A stretch of DNA of 64,000 nucleotides from Terriglobales bacterium (GCA_035764005.1 DASTZZ010000115.1:82570-146569); one strand, 5' to 3'; counted from the stretch's first letter, positions 34,355 through 44,473 are shown. Translations and numbers: made by a program. The notes: generated by a model not told the origin, from the letters alone.

Positions 34355-36040
34355 TTACCTTGTCAGAGAGTCACTTGACGAAACCCAGAGCACCTCCAAA
34401 TGCTGCGGATTCTCTACATCCCGAAACGGGGAACCAAAGGACACGAACTTTCGCGTTGGTCCGAGCAGCTTTGCAATCGCCGCGTGCTCGCCTTCCCGCG
34501 CCACCAGGATGTGTTCGCTTTTGGGAATTTCACCGCGCTCATACCGATCGATTGGTTCGTCAAGATAAAAGCCGAGACCATACTCGACGTCACGACGCGC
34601 CTGGAAAACCGCCACCGGTCGAAATTGTGGTGGGACATGTTGCTGTTCAACCTTCTCGATGAACGCGGCAACCTGCCGGCTTGAATAGGCCTCCCCTAAG
34701 ATTCGTCCTGAATAGTGGAGCAGAAAGAAGACTCCGAAAGCTACGGGAACGATCGTGGTCCAGAGCAGCATTCGGTGTCCGCGTCGCTTTACCAGAAAAA
34801 AGATGAAGCAGAATACCGCTGCCCCAATCGCGCAGGCATACGCGAGTGCATCGGCCGGCGGAACCGATTTGGGATCTAGAACAAGATGCGGAACCAGCAG
34901 GACGGCCACTGTAAGGAGGGCAGTCAGCAGCGCATGTGCAAACACGAGTCCGATGCGCATCGCCTGCTTTCTCCTTCGGCGCAAATAGTCCGCGGTCAAA
35001 ATCGTGCAGGGCGGGATCGCAGGGAGGATGTATCCCGGCAGCTTTGACTGCGAAAACGAAAAGAACACGACGGGAAACAGCGCCCAGATCACCAGGAATT
35101 CGGGGAACGAGTCCCCCACCTGCTCACTTTCCCTGACTTGTCCCGGAGCGGAGTTGCGCCATTCGCGCCAGGTCTGCTTGGCGGCCGAGAGCAGTGCGGT
35201 GATCGCATAGACTGTCCACGGCATCAGTGAAAGTATCAGAACGGGAATGTAGTACCAGAAGGGCTGGCGATGCTGGAAGAGGTCCGTCGCGAAGCGTTCG
35301 AGATTGTGTTGCAGGAAGAAAACCTTGAAGAAATCGTTGTTCGCTCGCTGGACCGCGATGTACCAGGGAAGCACAATAGCCGAATAGATGACCACTCCCG
35401 GCCACCAGAATGTCTTCCACAGCGTTCGGAAATCCCGCCGCACCGCGGCAAAGATGAGAAGGATAAAAAATGCGAGCCCTGGAGCCACTGGTCCTTTGGC
35501 CAGAGTGCCTACAGCCAAAAAGAAGTAGAGGTCGAACAGCCAGAACTTGCTTCCCGTTTCGAACCAGGCATACCAGCCCAGCATAGCGAACGCGAATGGC
35601 GCCGCCAGCTGCATGTCGGTAGAAGCGCCGCGTGAAAATCCAATGATCGCTGCTGAGGCACCCGTAATGAGTGCGGCTCCGAACTGAGCGCCAGGACGGA
35701 AGCGCCGCATGTGGAAATAAATGATGATAACGAGGGCCAGAGCGAAGGTCGCAGAAGGGAGGCGCGCCGCCCAGTCATGCACCCCAAATGTTCTGAACGC
35801 CGCCGCGGCACGCCAGTAGTAGAGCGCGGGTTTCTCCAGCCACGGATTCCCATGCAAAGTGGGGGTTACGAAGTCGTTGTTGCGCAGCATCTCGCGGGCT
35901 ATCTGCGCATAACGGGGTTCATCCGCGCCCGCTAATCCAAAATTTCCGAGACCATAAAAGAAAAGCAGCAAGGATAGAGCAACAACGGTGGTGATCTCAA
36001 TCACCAAAATGCGCAGATTGGATGTGCTGCTCTCGGGCAT
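34355..36040 (-). CDS. GT39-type membrane glycosyltransferase (ArnT/PMT family)
   Basis: 561 residues from ATG 36040; longer in-frame starts would overlap nrnA by over 100 bases. About 12 hydrophobic segments span the protein (VVALSLLLFFYGL; VLIVAL; and on). The first periplasmic loop has GLAGADEPRYAQIAREML, the GT39 Asp-Glu motif, then WLEKPALYYW. The family uses polyprenyl-phosphate sugars to glycosylate proteins or lipid A. The final ~150 residues are a soluble periplasmic tail. Substrate unknown. It is 16 bases past the nrnA stop, so probably in that transcript. Confidence 0.86.
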   Translation of the reverse strand: MPESSTSNLRILVIEITTVVALSLLLFFYGLGNFGLAGADEPRYAQIAREMLRNNDFVTPTLHGNPWLEKPALYYWRAAAAFRTFGVHDWAARLPSATFALALVIIIYFHMRRFRPGAQFGAALITGASAAIIGFSRGASTDMQLAAPFAFAMLGWYAWFETGSKFWLFDLYFFLAVGTLAKGPVAPGLAFFILLIFAAVRRDFRTLWKTFWWPGVVIYSAIVLPWYIAVQRANNDFFKVFFLQHNLERFATDLFQHRQPFWYYIPVLILSLMPWTVYAITALLSAAKQTWREWRNSAPGQVRESEQVGDSFPEFLVIWALFPVVFFSFSQSKLPGYILPAIPPCTILTADYLRRRRKQAMRIGLVFAHALLTALLTVAVLLVPHLVLDPKSVPPADALAYACAIGAAVFCFIFFLVKRRGHRMLLWTTIVPVAFGVFFLLHYSGRILGEAYSSRQVAAFIEKVEQQHVPPQFRPVAVFQARRDVEYGLGFYLDEPIDRYERGEIPKSEHILVAREGEHAAIAKLLGPTRKFVSFGSPFRDVENPQHLEVLWVSSSDSLTR

Positions 36041-36056
36041 TATGTTTTCACTGAGC

Positions 36057-37031
36057 TTAGACGGTGGCTTCCGGCATGTGTCCGTGAAGCGGAGCGGCGC
36101 CGCGCAATTGACTGAGAATCGCTTCCAATGAAGCAGCGAGTGGCCCAGCGACCGCGCATCCGCTGGCGCAGCTGTGTCCACCACCCCCGAAGCGTTCGGC
36201 GATGGCCGCGACGTTGACCTGCCCCTTGCTGCGCAAGCTCACACGATAGCGTCCGTCAGCGAGTTCGCGAAAGAACAATGCCACCTCGACTCCTTGAATA
36301 CTCAGAGCATAGTTGACGATGCCTTCGCAGTCCTCCTCCAACCCTCCGCTGCGTTCCATTTCGGAAAGCGAGAGATGCATATAGGCCAGCGAGCCTTCGC
36401 GATGAAGATTCGAGAGCGCAGCTCCAAGCAGCCGCATCTTCGCCGTGGGATTGGAGAAATACACGTTGTACGCGATGTCCACCGGCTTGGCTCCATTTCG
36501 AACCAACTCCAGAGCGATCTCAAACGTATGGGCATTCGTACCCGTGAAGCAGAAGGACCCGGTGTCAGTGAGGACTGCCGTGTACAGGCAGGTAGCCATT
36601 TCGGGAGTCATTGGAACGCTTGCGGCACGGCCTAACCGGTAAACCATCTCTGCCACGGCGCATGCTTTTTCATCGATCCAATTCAAGTGCGCAAATTCGC
36701 GCGCGCTGTTGTGATGATCGATGTTGATCAGAAAACGGCCTTCCAAGCCTTGCAGTCTAGTACGCTGAATGCTGTCACATTCAAGAATGATGGCCACTTC
36801 AGGAGCTTCCGCCGGGACTGTTGACGAATGTTCGATCACGTGTGCGTGCGGTAGTCCGTTATAGATCAGCGGCACTGGATCGCTCATCACCACGCGCGCA
36901 GTCTTCCCAAGGTAGATCAGTATCTGATAGAGGCCGAGCAGGGACCCAATCGCGTCACCGTCAGGGCGCGCGTGCGAGGTTAGCAGGAACGCATCGCGCT
37001 GCTGGATTTCCTTGAGCACCTGGTCAATCAT
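36057..37031 (-). CDS. nrnA: DHH-family nanoRNase/pAp phosphatase
   Basis: Degrades 2-5 base RNAs and 3'-phosphoadenosine 5'-phosphate. 324 residues. SHARPDGDAIGS is the first DHH metal motif, ILECDSIQRT the second, INIDHHNSAREF the DHH motif itself, and ERFGGGGHSCASGC the DHHA1 substrate loop. ATG 37031. It commonly follows rbfA in the nusA-infB cluster of bacteria, as here, with a 117-base gap from rbfA on the same strand. Confidence 0.94.
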   Translation of the reverse strand: MIDQVLKEIQQRDAFLLTSHARPDGDAIGSLLGLYQILIYLGKTARVVMSDPVPLIYNGLPHAHVIEHSSTVPAEAPEVAIILECDSIQRTRLQGLEGRFLINIDHHNSAREFAHLNWIDEKACAVAEMVYRLGRAASVPMTPEMATCLYTAVLTDTGSFCFTGTNAHTFEIALELVRNGAKPVDIAYNVYFSNPTAKMRLLGAALSNLHREGSLAYMHLSLSEMERSGGLEEDCEGIVNYALSIQGVEVALFFRELADGRYRVSLRSKGQVNVAAIAERFGGGGHSCASGCAVAGPLAASLEAILSQLRGAAPLHGHMPEATV

Positions 37032-37148
37032 GGCGAGCGGAAACGAGCGACTTCCGATGACAGTCGGCGCTCGGCTAGCAAGCTCCTCTGCTGTTTTGAA
37101 CAGATTCGCTACTGGCCGAGGTACGACGGTCGAAAGCTGATAGCCCTT

Positions 37149-37517
37149 TCATGATTTTTTTTTCCTCTTCGTTCGCCCCAGGAGCTCGTCAATGCGCGAC
37201 GAGTACTGCTCGGAGCGGTCGATCACAAACAGAAGCTCGGGAGCGTGTCGCAACCCCATACGTTCCGCGAGTTGGTGGCGAATGAAACCTTTGGCCGCGT
37301 TCAGTCCTTCCAAGGTCTGCTCAGCTTCTTCATCATCTCCATCGACGCGAACGAACACGCGAGCTGTCTTTCCGCCTGGCGCAAGCATAATTTCGGTCAC
37401 GGCCGCCAGGCCGATCCTGGGATCACCGAGCTCGCCTTCGAGGATGAGATCGATCTCCTCCCGCAAGGCCTCCACCCGCCGCTCACGTTGGTGTTTCGGA
37501 GGGCGCGGTTCAACCAT
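37149..37517 (-). CDS. rbfA: 30S ribosome-binding factor A
   Basis: Late 30S maturation and cold-shock factor. 122 residues: a single KH-like fold with VEALREEIDLILEGELGDPRIGLAAVTEI at the front, RVFVRVDGDDEE, GFIRHQLAERMGLRHAPELLFVID and a short basic tail (GRTKRKKKS). The DPR and R-H-x-P-E-L-x-F motifs are diagnostic. It is part of the rimP-nusA-infB-rbfA set but separated from infB by two plus-strand genes and the DUF503 gene. ATG 37517. Confidence 0.95.
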   Translation of the reverse strand: MVEPRPPKHQRERRVEALREEIDLILEGELGDPRIGLAAVTEIMLAPGGKTARVFVRVDGDDEEAEQTLEGLNAAKGFIRHQLAERMGLRHAPELLFVIDRSEQYSSRIDELLGRTKRKKKS

Positions 37518-37561
37518 GAAAAACTCCCATGAAGATAAAACTCATGAGAATAACAGAATCG

Positions 37562-37713
37562 GATGATCGGGTGATCGGGTCATCGGGTGATCTGAAAGCG
37601 ACTGGTTATTTCACGCATTGGAAACGAACCTGATACTTTTCCGCTCGACTGATTTGAGAGAAACTGCGACTGAGGCGTGGGTTTTAGATCACCCGATGAC
37701 CCGATCGCCCGAT
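37562..37713. repeat. Inverted repeat built of ATCGGGTG/CACCCGAT words
   Basis: Left arm 37562-37593 (GATGATCGGGTGATCGGGTC and on) and right arm 37686-37713 (AGATCACCCGATGACCCGAT and on) are nearly complementary around ~90 bases. The right arm ends four bases before the ATG of the nuclease-like gene. A fragment (GCCCGATCACCCGAT) is at 2831-2845. Confidence 0.8.
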
Positions 37714-37717
37714 TCCC

Positions 37718-38257
37718 ATGACTCACTCTCGCCTAGTCGATGCCGCCGTAAGCTGGCTACGTTCGAAGTACCGTTGTGGAATTGTCCTCTCCGAACAGAG
37801 CTGCGCCAGCGGAGAGACTCCCGATGCGATTGGATGGAAGGGCAAGAACCACTCCGTGGTGGTGGAATGCAAAATCTCGCGAGCAGACTTCCTGGCCGAT
37901 GCAGCCAAGCCGTGGCGCCTTCAATCGGAATCGGCACTTGGATGCGAGCGCTTTTATCTCGCTCCCGCCGGGATAATCTCGTGCAATGAACTTCCCTCCG
38001 GTTGGGGATTGCTCGAGATTCGCGGGCACGAGATTTGCATTGCGCGCAAATCGAAGAAGAACCTGCGCGGTGCCGAAGGACTCGTCAATGAAATGAATCT
38101 TCTCCTTGCCAGCTTGCGCCGCGTCGAGGTACGTATTGAGCCCCAGACGATAACTGACTTCCTGAAATGGAAAAACAGAATGGCGAAGTATAACGGCGGA
38201 AGCTTGCCATTAGGAATTGTCTCCGACCGCGACGAACGAAATGGCTATTTGACGTAA
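37718..38257 (+). CDS. PD-(D/E)xK nuclease-like protein
   Basis: 179 residues. The core resembles a restriction-endonuclease fold: an Asp in SGETPDAIGWKG, then VVVECKISRADFLADA, giving the Asp...Glu-x-Lys catalytic triad. GCERFYLAPAGII and GWGLLEI are further strands. It resembles the MmcB-type DNA-repair nucleases, but I cannot be more precise. No partner methylase or helicase is near. ATG 37718 is directly after a repeat arm and lacks a ribosome-binding site. A 5-base gap separates it from the glutaminyl cyclase gene. Confidence 0.65.
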   Translation: MTHSRLVDAAVSWLRSKYRCGIVLSEQSCASGETPDAIGWKGKNHSVVVECKISRADFLADAAKPWRLQSESALGCERFYLAPAGIISCNELPSGWGLLEIRGHEICIARKSKKNLRGAEGLVNEMNLLLASLRRVEVRIEPQTITDFLKWKNRMAKYNGGSLPLGIVSDRDERNGYLT

Positions 38258-38262
38258 CATCG

Positions 38263-39126
38263 TTGGGAACCCCTTTGGAATCTCCGCAAGTGAGTTCTAC
38301 TCTGGGAATCCGATCTCGAATTAGATTGCTCCTCGCTCATCTTGTCTGCTTTGCGCTGCCTGCTTCCTTGCTCTCTCAATCCAAGCCACATCTACCACGT
38401 GCAACTCCCGAATACACCTACAAGGTGATACACATCTTCCCGCATGACGCCACCGCGTTTACGCAGGGGCTGACGTATAAAAACGGCTTCCTCTATGAAG
38501 GCACAGGCCTCAACGGCCACTCTTCCATCAGAAAAGTACGCCTCGAAACCGGCGAGGTCATCGAGAAAAGAGATCTGCCTTCGGAATTTTTCGGCGAAGG
38601 AGTTGCAGTCTTTAACAAGGAAATCGTCCAACTCACCTGGCTCTCGCACAAGGGGTTCGTTTACACCCTCAACGGTTTTGCTCCTGAACGTACATTCACT
38701 TATTCGGGCGAAGGTTGGGGCCTGGCTACCGACGGTCCGGTGCTGTTCATGAGCGACGGAACTTCAACCATTCGAGTTCTCAATCCGACGACATTTCGAG
38801 AAGAGCGCCACATAAACGTAAGCGACCACGGACAACCGGTGACTCAGCTCAATGAACTGGAAGTCGTGGAAGGAGAACTCTTTGCTAACGTCTGGCAGAC
38901 GGACCGGATCGCGAGAATCTCTCCACGGGACGGCCACGTTAGCGGATGGATCAACTTGGCAGGACTACTGAGTCCGATGTACCGCCGCAGTTCAGACGCG
39001 GTCCTTAACGGCATTGCCTATGACGCGCAGCAAAGACGGTTATTCGTGACTGGCAAGCTTTGGCCGAGCATTTTTGAAATTCGCGTCGTCAAAGCAGCGA
39101 AACAAAGTACGAACGTGAGCCAGTAA
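38263..39126 (+). CDS. Glutaminyl-peptide cyclotransferase, bacterial type
   Basis: Cyclises N-terminal Gln to pyroglutamate on exported proteins. 287 residues with a five-bladed propeller. TTG 38263 gives a signal-like start (RIRLLLAHLVCFALPASLL). Propeller signatures: FPHDATAFTQGLTYKNGFLYEGTGL, LPSEFFGEGVAVF, LTWLSHKGFVY, YSGEGWGLATDG and LNELEVVEGELFANVW. The NGIAYDAQQRRLFVTGKLWPSIFEI ending is conserved. It may finish secreted proteins of the same neighbourhood; no direct link is visible. Confidence 0.9.
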   Translation: MGTPLESPQVSSTLGIRSRIRLLLAHLVCFALPASLLSQSKPHLPRATPEYTYKVIHIFPHDATAFTQGLTYKNGFLYEGTGLNGHSSIRKVRLETGEVIEKRDLPSEFFGEGVAVFNKEIVQLTWLSHKGFVYTLNGFAPERTFTYSGEGWGLATDGPVLFMSDGTSTIRVLNPTTFREERHINVSDHGQPVTQLNELEVVEGELFANVWQTDRIARISPRDGHVSGWINLAGLLSPMYRRSSDAVLNGIAYDAQQRRLFVTGKLWPSIFEIRVVKAAKQSTNVSQ

Positions 39127-39157
39127 TTTCATTGAGGTCCGGAGTTCCCAGCCAAAG

Positions 39158-39448
39158 CTAGTCCATCTCCACAAAGCTGTCCGTCACCTCAGCCCCATTG
39201 TCGTTCGCGATGCGCGTGGCTGCGCGCTCGACCTGCTGCATCAGTCCAGAAAGATAATCGCGCGAGCTCGAGATACTCACGACTCCGATGGTTGCGCGCT
39301 GCCACAAATCAGTTTGATCGAGTTCAGCCACTGATACGTTGAAGCCGGAGCGAAGTTTGTCTTTCAGGCTGCGCAGCACCTGGCGCTTGTCCTTGAGCGA
39401 GTGGGCGCCTTCAATGCGGATTTCCAGGGTGAGAGTCGCGATGGGCAT
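39158..39448 (-). CDS. DUF503 (YlxP-like) protein
   Basis: 96 residues; LTLEIRIEGAHSLKDKRQVLRSLKDKLRSGFNVSVAELD is the family signature, followed by the conserved strand IGVVSISSS. Members of this family are encoded between infB and rbfA in many Gram-positive genomes, matching its place here on the minus strand past infB. Its role is unclear; ribosome association has been suggested. ATG 39448. It is the most strongly conserved short protein of the cluster. Confidence 0.9.
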   Translation of the reverse strand: MPIATLTLEIRIEGAHSLKDKRQVLRSLKDKLRSGFNVSVAELDQTDLWQRATIGVVSISSSRDYLSGLMQQVERAATRIANDNGAEVTDSFVEMD

Positions 39449-39465
39449 TAAGCGGCTAGCAGTCT

Positions 39466-39598
39466 GTCATTCCGAACGGATGCTCACGCAGTTTGCGTGA
39501 GCAGGAGTGAGGAATCCCTATCGGTTGCATGAACTCCAGGCCAGCAGCATAGAAGTTGATAGGGATTCCTCACGCCAAAACCGGGCGTTCGGAATGAC
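39466..39598. repeat. Interspersed inverted repeat, GGAATCCCTAT family (copy 2)
   Basis: Outer arms GTCATTCCGAAC and GTTCGGAATGAC; inner arms GAGGAATCCCTAT and ATAGGGATTCCTC. It adds GGATGCTCACGCAGTTTGCG and a self-complementary TGCTCACGC/GCGTGAGCA hairpin not present in copy 1. It lies between infB and the DUF503 gene. Confidence 0.9.
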
Positions 39599-39612
39599 AA
39601 AACAATCGAAGC

Positions 39613-42567
39613 TTACTGGTTGACCAACTGCGGCTTCGCGCCCAGCAGTTCGCCTGCAACTTTCTGCACGCTGAAGGCTTCGATCACGTCGCCTACCTTG
39701 ACGTCGCCATAGCCGGCGATGCCGATGCCGCACTCCATGCCGTTGCGGACCTCGCTTACGTCGTCTTTAAAGCGACGTAGCGAGCCTACGCGACCTTTGA
39801 AGACCTGCACGTTATCGCGCAGCAGACGCACTTCGGAGTCGCGCTTGATGGTGCCATCCTGCACATAGCAGCCGGCAATTGTTCCAACTTTGGGAACACG
39901 GAAAGTTTCGCGAACTTCGGCGCGTCCAAGATAAGTCTCCTTGAACACCGGCTCCAGCAAGCCGGCCATGGCTTTGCGAATCTCGTCCTGTAGTTCGTAG
40001 ATGATGGAGTGCAGACGAATTTCGACGTTTTCCTGCTCGGCCAGTTCTTGTGCTTTGCGCTCAGGACGAACATTGAAGCCGATGATGATCGCGTTCGAAG
40101 CAGAGGCCAGAAGCACGTCGCTCTCGGTGATCGCCCCTACGCCGGAGCGCAGCACGCGGACTTTCACTTGCTCGTTCGAGAGCTTCTGCAGCGAGTCGGC
40201 CAGTACTTCGACCGAGCCCTGCACATCGCCCTTCAGGATGATCGACAATTCTTTGATTCCGGCAGTCTTGATCTGCTCGGCGAGTCCCTCAAGCGTGACG
40301 CGCGACGACTTCGCCAACTGCGCCTCACGGGCTTTCTGCTCGCGATAGGTGGCGATGTTCTTCGCCTTCTCGCGATCTGCGACAGCGGTGAACGTGTCTC
40401 CCGCTTCGGGAATACCTTCCAGACCGAGAATCTCGACCGGTGTTGCCGGCGGGGCCGCTTCAACCGTGTTGCCGCGGTCATCGAACATGGCACGAACTTT
40501 CCCATAGGTGTTGCCGACGATGAAAGTATCGCCGGTGTGCAGAGTTCCATTCTGGATCAGAACGGTGGCGACGGCTCCACGTCCGCGGTCGAGCTTCGCT
40601 TCAAGCACTGCGCCGCTGGCGGCGCGATCCGGAGAAGCCTTGAGCTCCTGCAGGTCGGCAACCAGGCAGATCATCTCCATCAGCAGATTCAGATTGGTCT
40701 TCTGCTTAGCGGAGACATCGACGAACACGTACTTGCCGCCCCAATCTTCCGGCAGATATCCACGATCGGCGAGTTGCTTCTTCACGCGGTCGGGCATGGC
40801 TCCGGGCTTGTCAATTTTGTTGACAGCGAAGATGAGCGGAACTTTCGCGGCGGTAGCGTGATCGATAGCTTCGAGCGTCTGCGGCATTACGCCGTCATCG
40901 GCGGCAACAACGATCACAACGATGTCAGTGACCTTTGCTCCGCGAGCGCGCATGCGGGTGAACGCTTCGTGACCAGGCGTATCGAGGAAGACGATCTCGC
41001 GACCAAACGCCGGCGAATCTTCCTTCGTGATTCTCACCTTGTAGGCACCAATGTGCTGCGTGATACCGCCAGCTTCGCCGCCCGCGACATTGGTTTCGCG
41101 GATAGAGTCGAGCAGCGAGGTTTTGCCGTGGTCGACGTGTCCCATAATGGTCACGACCGGGGGACGCACAACCGCGGCAGTGTCAAGCCCATCGGTGCTG
41201 GCAACGCCGGCATCGATGTCCTTCGACATCTGCTCTTCGAAGGTGATCACGTTGGCTTCAGCACCGAACTGACGGGCCATATCCTTAGCCAGTTCGGCGT
41301 CGAGCGTCTGGTTCACCGTCGCCATCACCCCCCGCAATAGCAGGCGAGCGATGACATCTTTCGCGCGAATTTCGAGCTTTTCGGCAAGATCTTTGACGCT
41401 GATACCTTCCGTAATCGTTATCGCGCGCGTGATCGGCAGCGGCTCGTTCGAAATCTGCGCACCGTAGCGCGGCGGAGGAGTAAAGCCCTTCATCGGGCCT
41501 TCCTTTACTCCGCGTGGAACGTAACGCTGCCCAGGACGGCGAGCTGGACCGCCGGGACGCCGCGTATCCGGCGTGGGCGGCGGAGGCACGAGGCCTGGCG
41601 CACCCATTCCCATTGGTCGTCCACCGGGTGTTTGCCGCGTTGGATGCATCGGCCGGCGAGCGCCGGGAGGCATGCCAGGACGCTGCCCCGGCTGCGGCTG
41701 TCCCATTCCGGGACGACGCTGGAAGATCGGCTGACCGCGTACGGGCATACCGCCGGCCGGACGTTGACCTGCTTGCGGCGATCCCATCGGCGCTGCAGGA
41801 CGAGCCTGCTGCGGAGGGGCCGTGTATACGGGGCGAGGCCCAGTTTGCGGCGTAATTATGCGACGCACTGGAGCAGGGGGCGTTTGCGCGCGCTGCTGCT
41901 GAGAGGCGTTGGCGATAGATCCTGCCTGAGCTGGAGGCGCAGCCGACGGCGGTGTGACCTGTACTGCAGCCGGAGTCTGACTCTGTTGTGCTGCCGGAGG
42001 TTGAGCCGCAGCAGGAGTCTTCGGAGCAGCAACTGGCGCACTTGGAGCCGCCGCAGTGGGCTTCTCAGGCGCCGGCGGAGCAGCCGGAGGCGGCGCAGCG
42101 AACGACGGGCGCTGCCCAAGCATCGGCTTGATTACGCGCTTCGCAGGAGCTTCCGGAGCGGCTGCGGGCGGTGCAGCGGCAACCGGCTTTTCAGCAACCG
42201 GGGCTGGCGGCGCTGCAGGTTTCGGAGGCGCAGCGGGCGGCGCAGCGACAGTTTTCGGAATGGGAGGCGCCGAAGCTTCGGCCTTCTTCTTTAGTAGCAG
42301 GCTGGCCACGTCGCCAGGCTTGGAGATATGCGAGAGATCGATCTTGGTCTTGATCTCAGGCTCGCCGGAACGGGAGCTGCCATCGCGTGCGGCAGTTCCG
42401 CCGCCCTGACCAGAGAGGTGTTTGCGCACACGCTCGGCCTCGTCGGCCTCAATCGAGCTCGAGTGCGTCTTCTTTTCCGTTACTCCGACGAGGGGAAGGA
42501 CGTCGAGAATCGCCTTGCTCTTGACTTCCAGTTCCCTTGCTAAATCGTTGATTCGAACTTTACTCAT
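39613..42567 (-). CDS. infB: Translation initiation factor IF-2
   Basis: Brings fMet-tRNA to the 30S subunit; GTPase. 984 residues. An N-terminal IF2_N helix set ([26 protein letters not shown]) is followed by a very long Pro/Ala/Gly-rich linker at about 90-380 ([14 protein letters not shown] and others). The second IF2_N is about 395-450. The G domain has MGHVDHGKT (G476 onward), [16 protein letters not shown] and NKIDKP, then domains II-IV ending with the IF-2 C-terminus. It is upstream of DUF503 and downstream of nusA on one strand. Confidence 0.97.
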   Translation of the reverse strand: MSKVRINDLARELEVKSKAILDVLPLVGVTEKKTHSSSIEADEAERVRKHLSGQGGGTAARDGSSRSGEPEIKTKIDLSHISKPGDVASLLLKKKAEASAPPIPKTVAAPPAAPPKPAAPPAPVAEKPVAAAPPAAAPEAPAKRVIKPMLGQRPSFAAPPPAAPPAPEKPTAAAPSAPVAAPKTPAAAQPPAAQQSQTPAAVQVTPPSAAPPAQAGSIANASQQQRAQTPPAPVRRIITPQTGPRPVYTAPPQQARPAAPMGSPQAGQRPAGGMPVRGQPIFQRRPGMGQPQPGQRPGMPPGARRPMHPTRQTPGGRPMGMGAPGLVPPPPTPDTRRPGGPARRPGQRYVPRGVKEGPMKGFTPPPRYGAQISNEPLPITRAITITEGISVKDLAEKLEIRAKDVIARLLLRGVMATVNQTLDAELAKDMARQFGAEANVITFEEQMSKDIDAGVASTDGLDTAAVVRPPVVTIMGHVDHGKTSLLDSIRETNVAGGEAGGITQHIGAYKVRITKEDSPAFGREIVFLDTPGHEAFTRMRARGAKVTDIVVIVVAADDGVMPQTLEAIDHATAAKVPLIFAVNKIDKPGAMPDRVKKQLADRGYLPEDWGGKYVFVDVSAKQKTNLNLLMEMICLVADLQELKASPDRAASGAVLEAKLDRGRGAVATVLIQNGTLHTGDTFIVGNTYGKVRAMFDDRGNTVEAAPPATPVEILGLEGIPEAGDTFTAVADREKAKNIATYREQKAREAQLAKSSRVTLEGLAEQIKTAGIKELSIILKGDVQGSVEVLADSLQKLSNEQVKVRVLRSGVGAITESDVLLASASNAIIIGFNVRPERKAQELAEQENVEIRLHSIIYELQDEIRKAMAGLLEPVFKETYLGRAEVRETFRVPKVGTIAGCYVQDGTIKRDSEVRLLRDNVQVFKGRVGSLRRFKDDVSEVRNGMECGIGIAGYGDVKVGDVIEAFSVQKVAGELLGAKPQLVNQ

Positions 42568-42624
42568 TCCGCCCTTTGTGTTTCTCCGAAACCTGTTTTA
42601 GTCGATCATCACAACCCTCAACTT

Positions 42625-42656
42625 AGCTGCTAGCTACTAGCTGCCGGCTGCTAGCC
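42625..42656. repeat. GCTGCTAGC-type repeat between nusA and infB
   Basis: AGCTGCTAGCTACTAGCTGC followed by CGGCTGCTAGCC: a diverged copy of the GCTGCTGGCTACTGGC words at 44295 and 44435. Confidence 0.6.
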
Positions 42657-42694
42657 AAAATCTCTGCCGCGCTTGCGCGAGGCAGTTTACACGC

Positions 42695-44281
42695 CTATTC
42701 GGCTTCCTCTGATTTATTTGCCGATGCCTGCTCTTCCGGCTCGACGACTTCATCTTCGCTCGGCGCAGGCTCTTCGCCATGTACGTGCACTTCGGCTTCG
42801 TCGGCCGGCGGAGCGTTCTCGACGCCTGCGATTTCCGCGGCTTCGAATCCCTGTCCGGTTTCGGCTGCCTCGGCGTACTCTGAGTTCTCGGCATGCACGT
42901 TCGGCTGTTCGATGCTCTCCCCTTCGATTTGATCGGGAGCAGCATCGACCGCAGCGCCTTCCTGCGCTTCAACCCCTGGCTCAAGGCCTTGACCTTCGCC
43001 GGCTTCGAGTGCGGAGAAGTAGTTGTTCACAGCAATGCTGATCTTCTCGATCGTCTTTGGGCCGATGCCCGGTAACTCCTCGAGCTGCTCCGGAGTCATG
43101 TCGGCGAGAGCTTCCACGGTCGTGATGCCGGCAGCGACCAGCTTCTCGATGACCGTCTCTCCCAATTCGGGAACTTTCTCGAGAGGAGTCGCAGCCGCAG
43201 TCGTGAGCGCCTGCATCTGCTGCTCGACTTCCTGACGCTTCTCTTCCTCGCTCTTGATGTCGATCTTCCACCCGAGGAGCTTGGCGGCAAGACGAACGTT
43301 CTGACCTTTCTTGCCGATGGCGAGAGAAAGCTGTGTGTCATCGACGATGACTTCCAGATGCTTCTCCGTTGGATCGAGCACGGTTACGCGGCTCACCTTG
43401 GCCGGCTGCAATGCTTTCTCCGCAAACGTGACCGGATCTTCGTGATACTCGATGATGTCGATCTTCTCTCCGCGCAGCTCGCGAATGATCGACTGCACAC
43501 GCATCCCCTTCATGCCTACGCAGGCGCCCACAGAGTCGACGTCCTTGTCTTTCGACATGACGGCGATCTTGGTGCGCTCGCCGGCTTCGCGGGCGATCGC
43601 ACGGATCACGACGGTTCCGTCGTAAATCTCCGGCACTTCCGTCTGGAATAAGTTTTGCACCAGCTCCGGCGCAGCGCGCGACACTACAACCTGCGGTCCC
43701 TTCGATGCTTTATCGACTCGCGTCAGCACGACTCGAACTCGCTCGCCGACGGCAAATGATTCGAGGCGCGATTGTTCTTTGCGCCCCATGCGCGCTTCGG
43801 CTTTGCCGATGTCGAAGATCACGTCCGGACCTTCGATGCGCTTCACCGTCGCGTTGAGAATCTCGCCGACGCGTCCGATGTACTCGTTGTAAACCGTGTC
43901 GCGCTCAGCCTCGCGGACCTTCTGGAAGATCACCTGTTTCGCGAGCTGCGCAGAGATGCGTCCCAGCACACCGTCGGTGGATTTGTACTGGCGAATTTCT
44001 CCGCCGACTTCCACATTCGGATCGATCTTGCGAGCGTCTTCCAGCGTGACCTGCAGAGTGGGATCTTCGATCTGCTCCGGGGTCTCGACGACAGTCCTGT
44101 AGCTATAAGCCTGGATTGCGCCAGTGTCTTTGTTGAGTTCGGCGCGCATGTTTTCCTGGATCTTGTAGTGCTTGCGCGTAGCGACAGCAATCGCGTCTTC
44201 CACCGCGCTGACCACAATCTGCGGATCGATGCCCTTTTCCCGACTTAATGCTTCGATGTTTTCGTACAGCGCACTTGCCAT
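42695..44281 (-). CDS. nusA: Transcription termination/antitermination protein NusA
   Basis: 528 residues. Domains: NusA N-terminal (about 1-125, ALYENIEALSREKGIDPQIV), S1 (about 135-200), two KH domains (about 200-345, with VGACVGMKGMRVQSIIREL and LAIGKKGQNVRLAAKL), and a C-terminal helix-hairpin-helix region with ELPGIGPKTIEKI. The last ~90 residues are an acidic Glu/Ala tail (EDEVVEPEEQ), which is disordered. Part of the rimP-nusA-infB operon on the minus strand. ATG 44281. Confidence 0.96.
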   Translation of the reverse strand: MASALYENIEALSREKGIDPQIVVSAVEDAIAVATRKHYKIQENMRAELNKDTGAIQAYSYRTVVETPEQIEDPTLQVTLEDARKIDPNVEVGGEIRQYKSTDGVLGRISAQLAKQVIFQKVREAERDTVYNEYIGRVGEILNATVKRIEGPDVIFDIGKAEARMGRKEQSRLESFAVGERVRVVLTRVDKASKGPQVVVSRAAPELVQNLFQTEVPEIYDGTVVIRAIAREAGERTKIAVMSKDKDVDSVGACVGMKGMRVQSIIRELRGEKIDIIEYHEDPVTFAEKALQPAKVSRVTVLDPTEKHLEVIVDDTQLSLAIGKKGQNVRLAAKLLGWKIDIKSEEEKRQEVEQQMQALTTAAATPLEKVPELGETVIEKLVAAGITTVEALADMTPEQLEELPGIGPKTIEKISIAVNNYFSALEAGEGQGLEPGVEAQEGAAVDAAPDQIEGESIEQPNVHAENSEYAEAAETGQGFEAAEIAGVENAPPADEAEVHVHGEEPAPSEDEVVEPEEQASANKSEEAE

Positions 44282-44294
44282 AGGGGTTCAAATC

Positions 44295-44466
44295 GGCTGC
44301 TGGCTACTGGCTTCTGGCTCCCGGCTTGAGCCTGGAAATCCCGAATTCCAATGCAGCGGCTTTAATTCGTAATTAGTTCGCAATTTCTTGCGGCCTCAGC
44401 TCAATCAAGAACGTAGCGTAGCGTTAACCGAGCCTAGCCAGAGGCCAGTGGCCAGAAGCCAGCAGC
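44295..44466. repeat. Inverted repeat, GCTGCTGGC/GCCAGCAGC family
   Basis: Arm 44295-44326 (GGCTGCTGGCTACTGGCTTC and on) and arm 44435-44466 (AGCCAGAGGCCAGTGGCCAG and on) pair with few mismatches. It lies between rimP and nusA. The arm at 42625 belongs to the same family. Confidence 0.8.
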
Positions 44467-44473
44467 CCCGTTT

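Noticed and set aside
40009..41340. Long plus-strand frame opposite infB
   Set aside because: Antisense shadow of the GTPase domain; no family features, and infB is certain.
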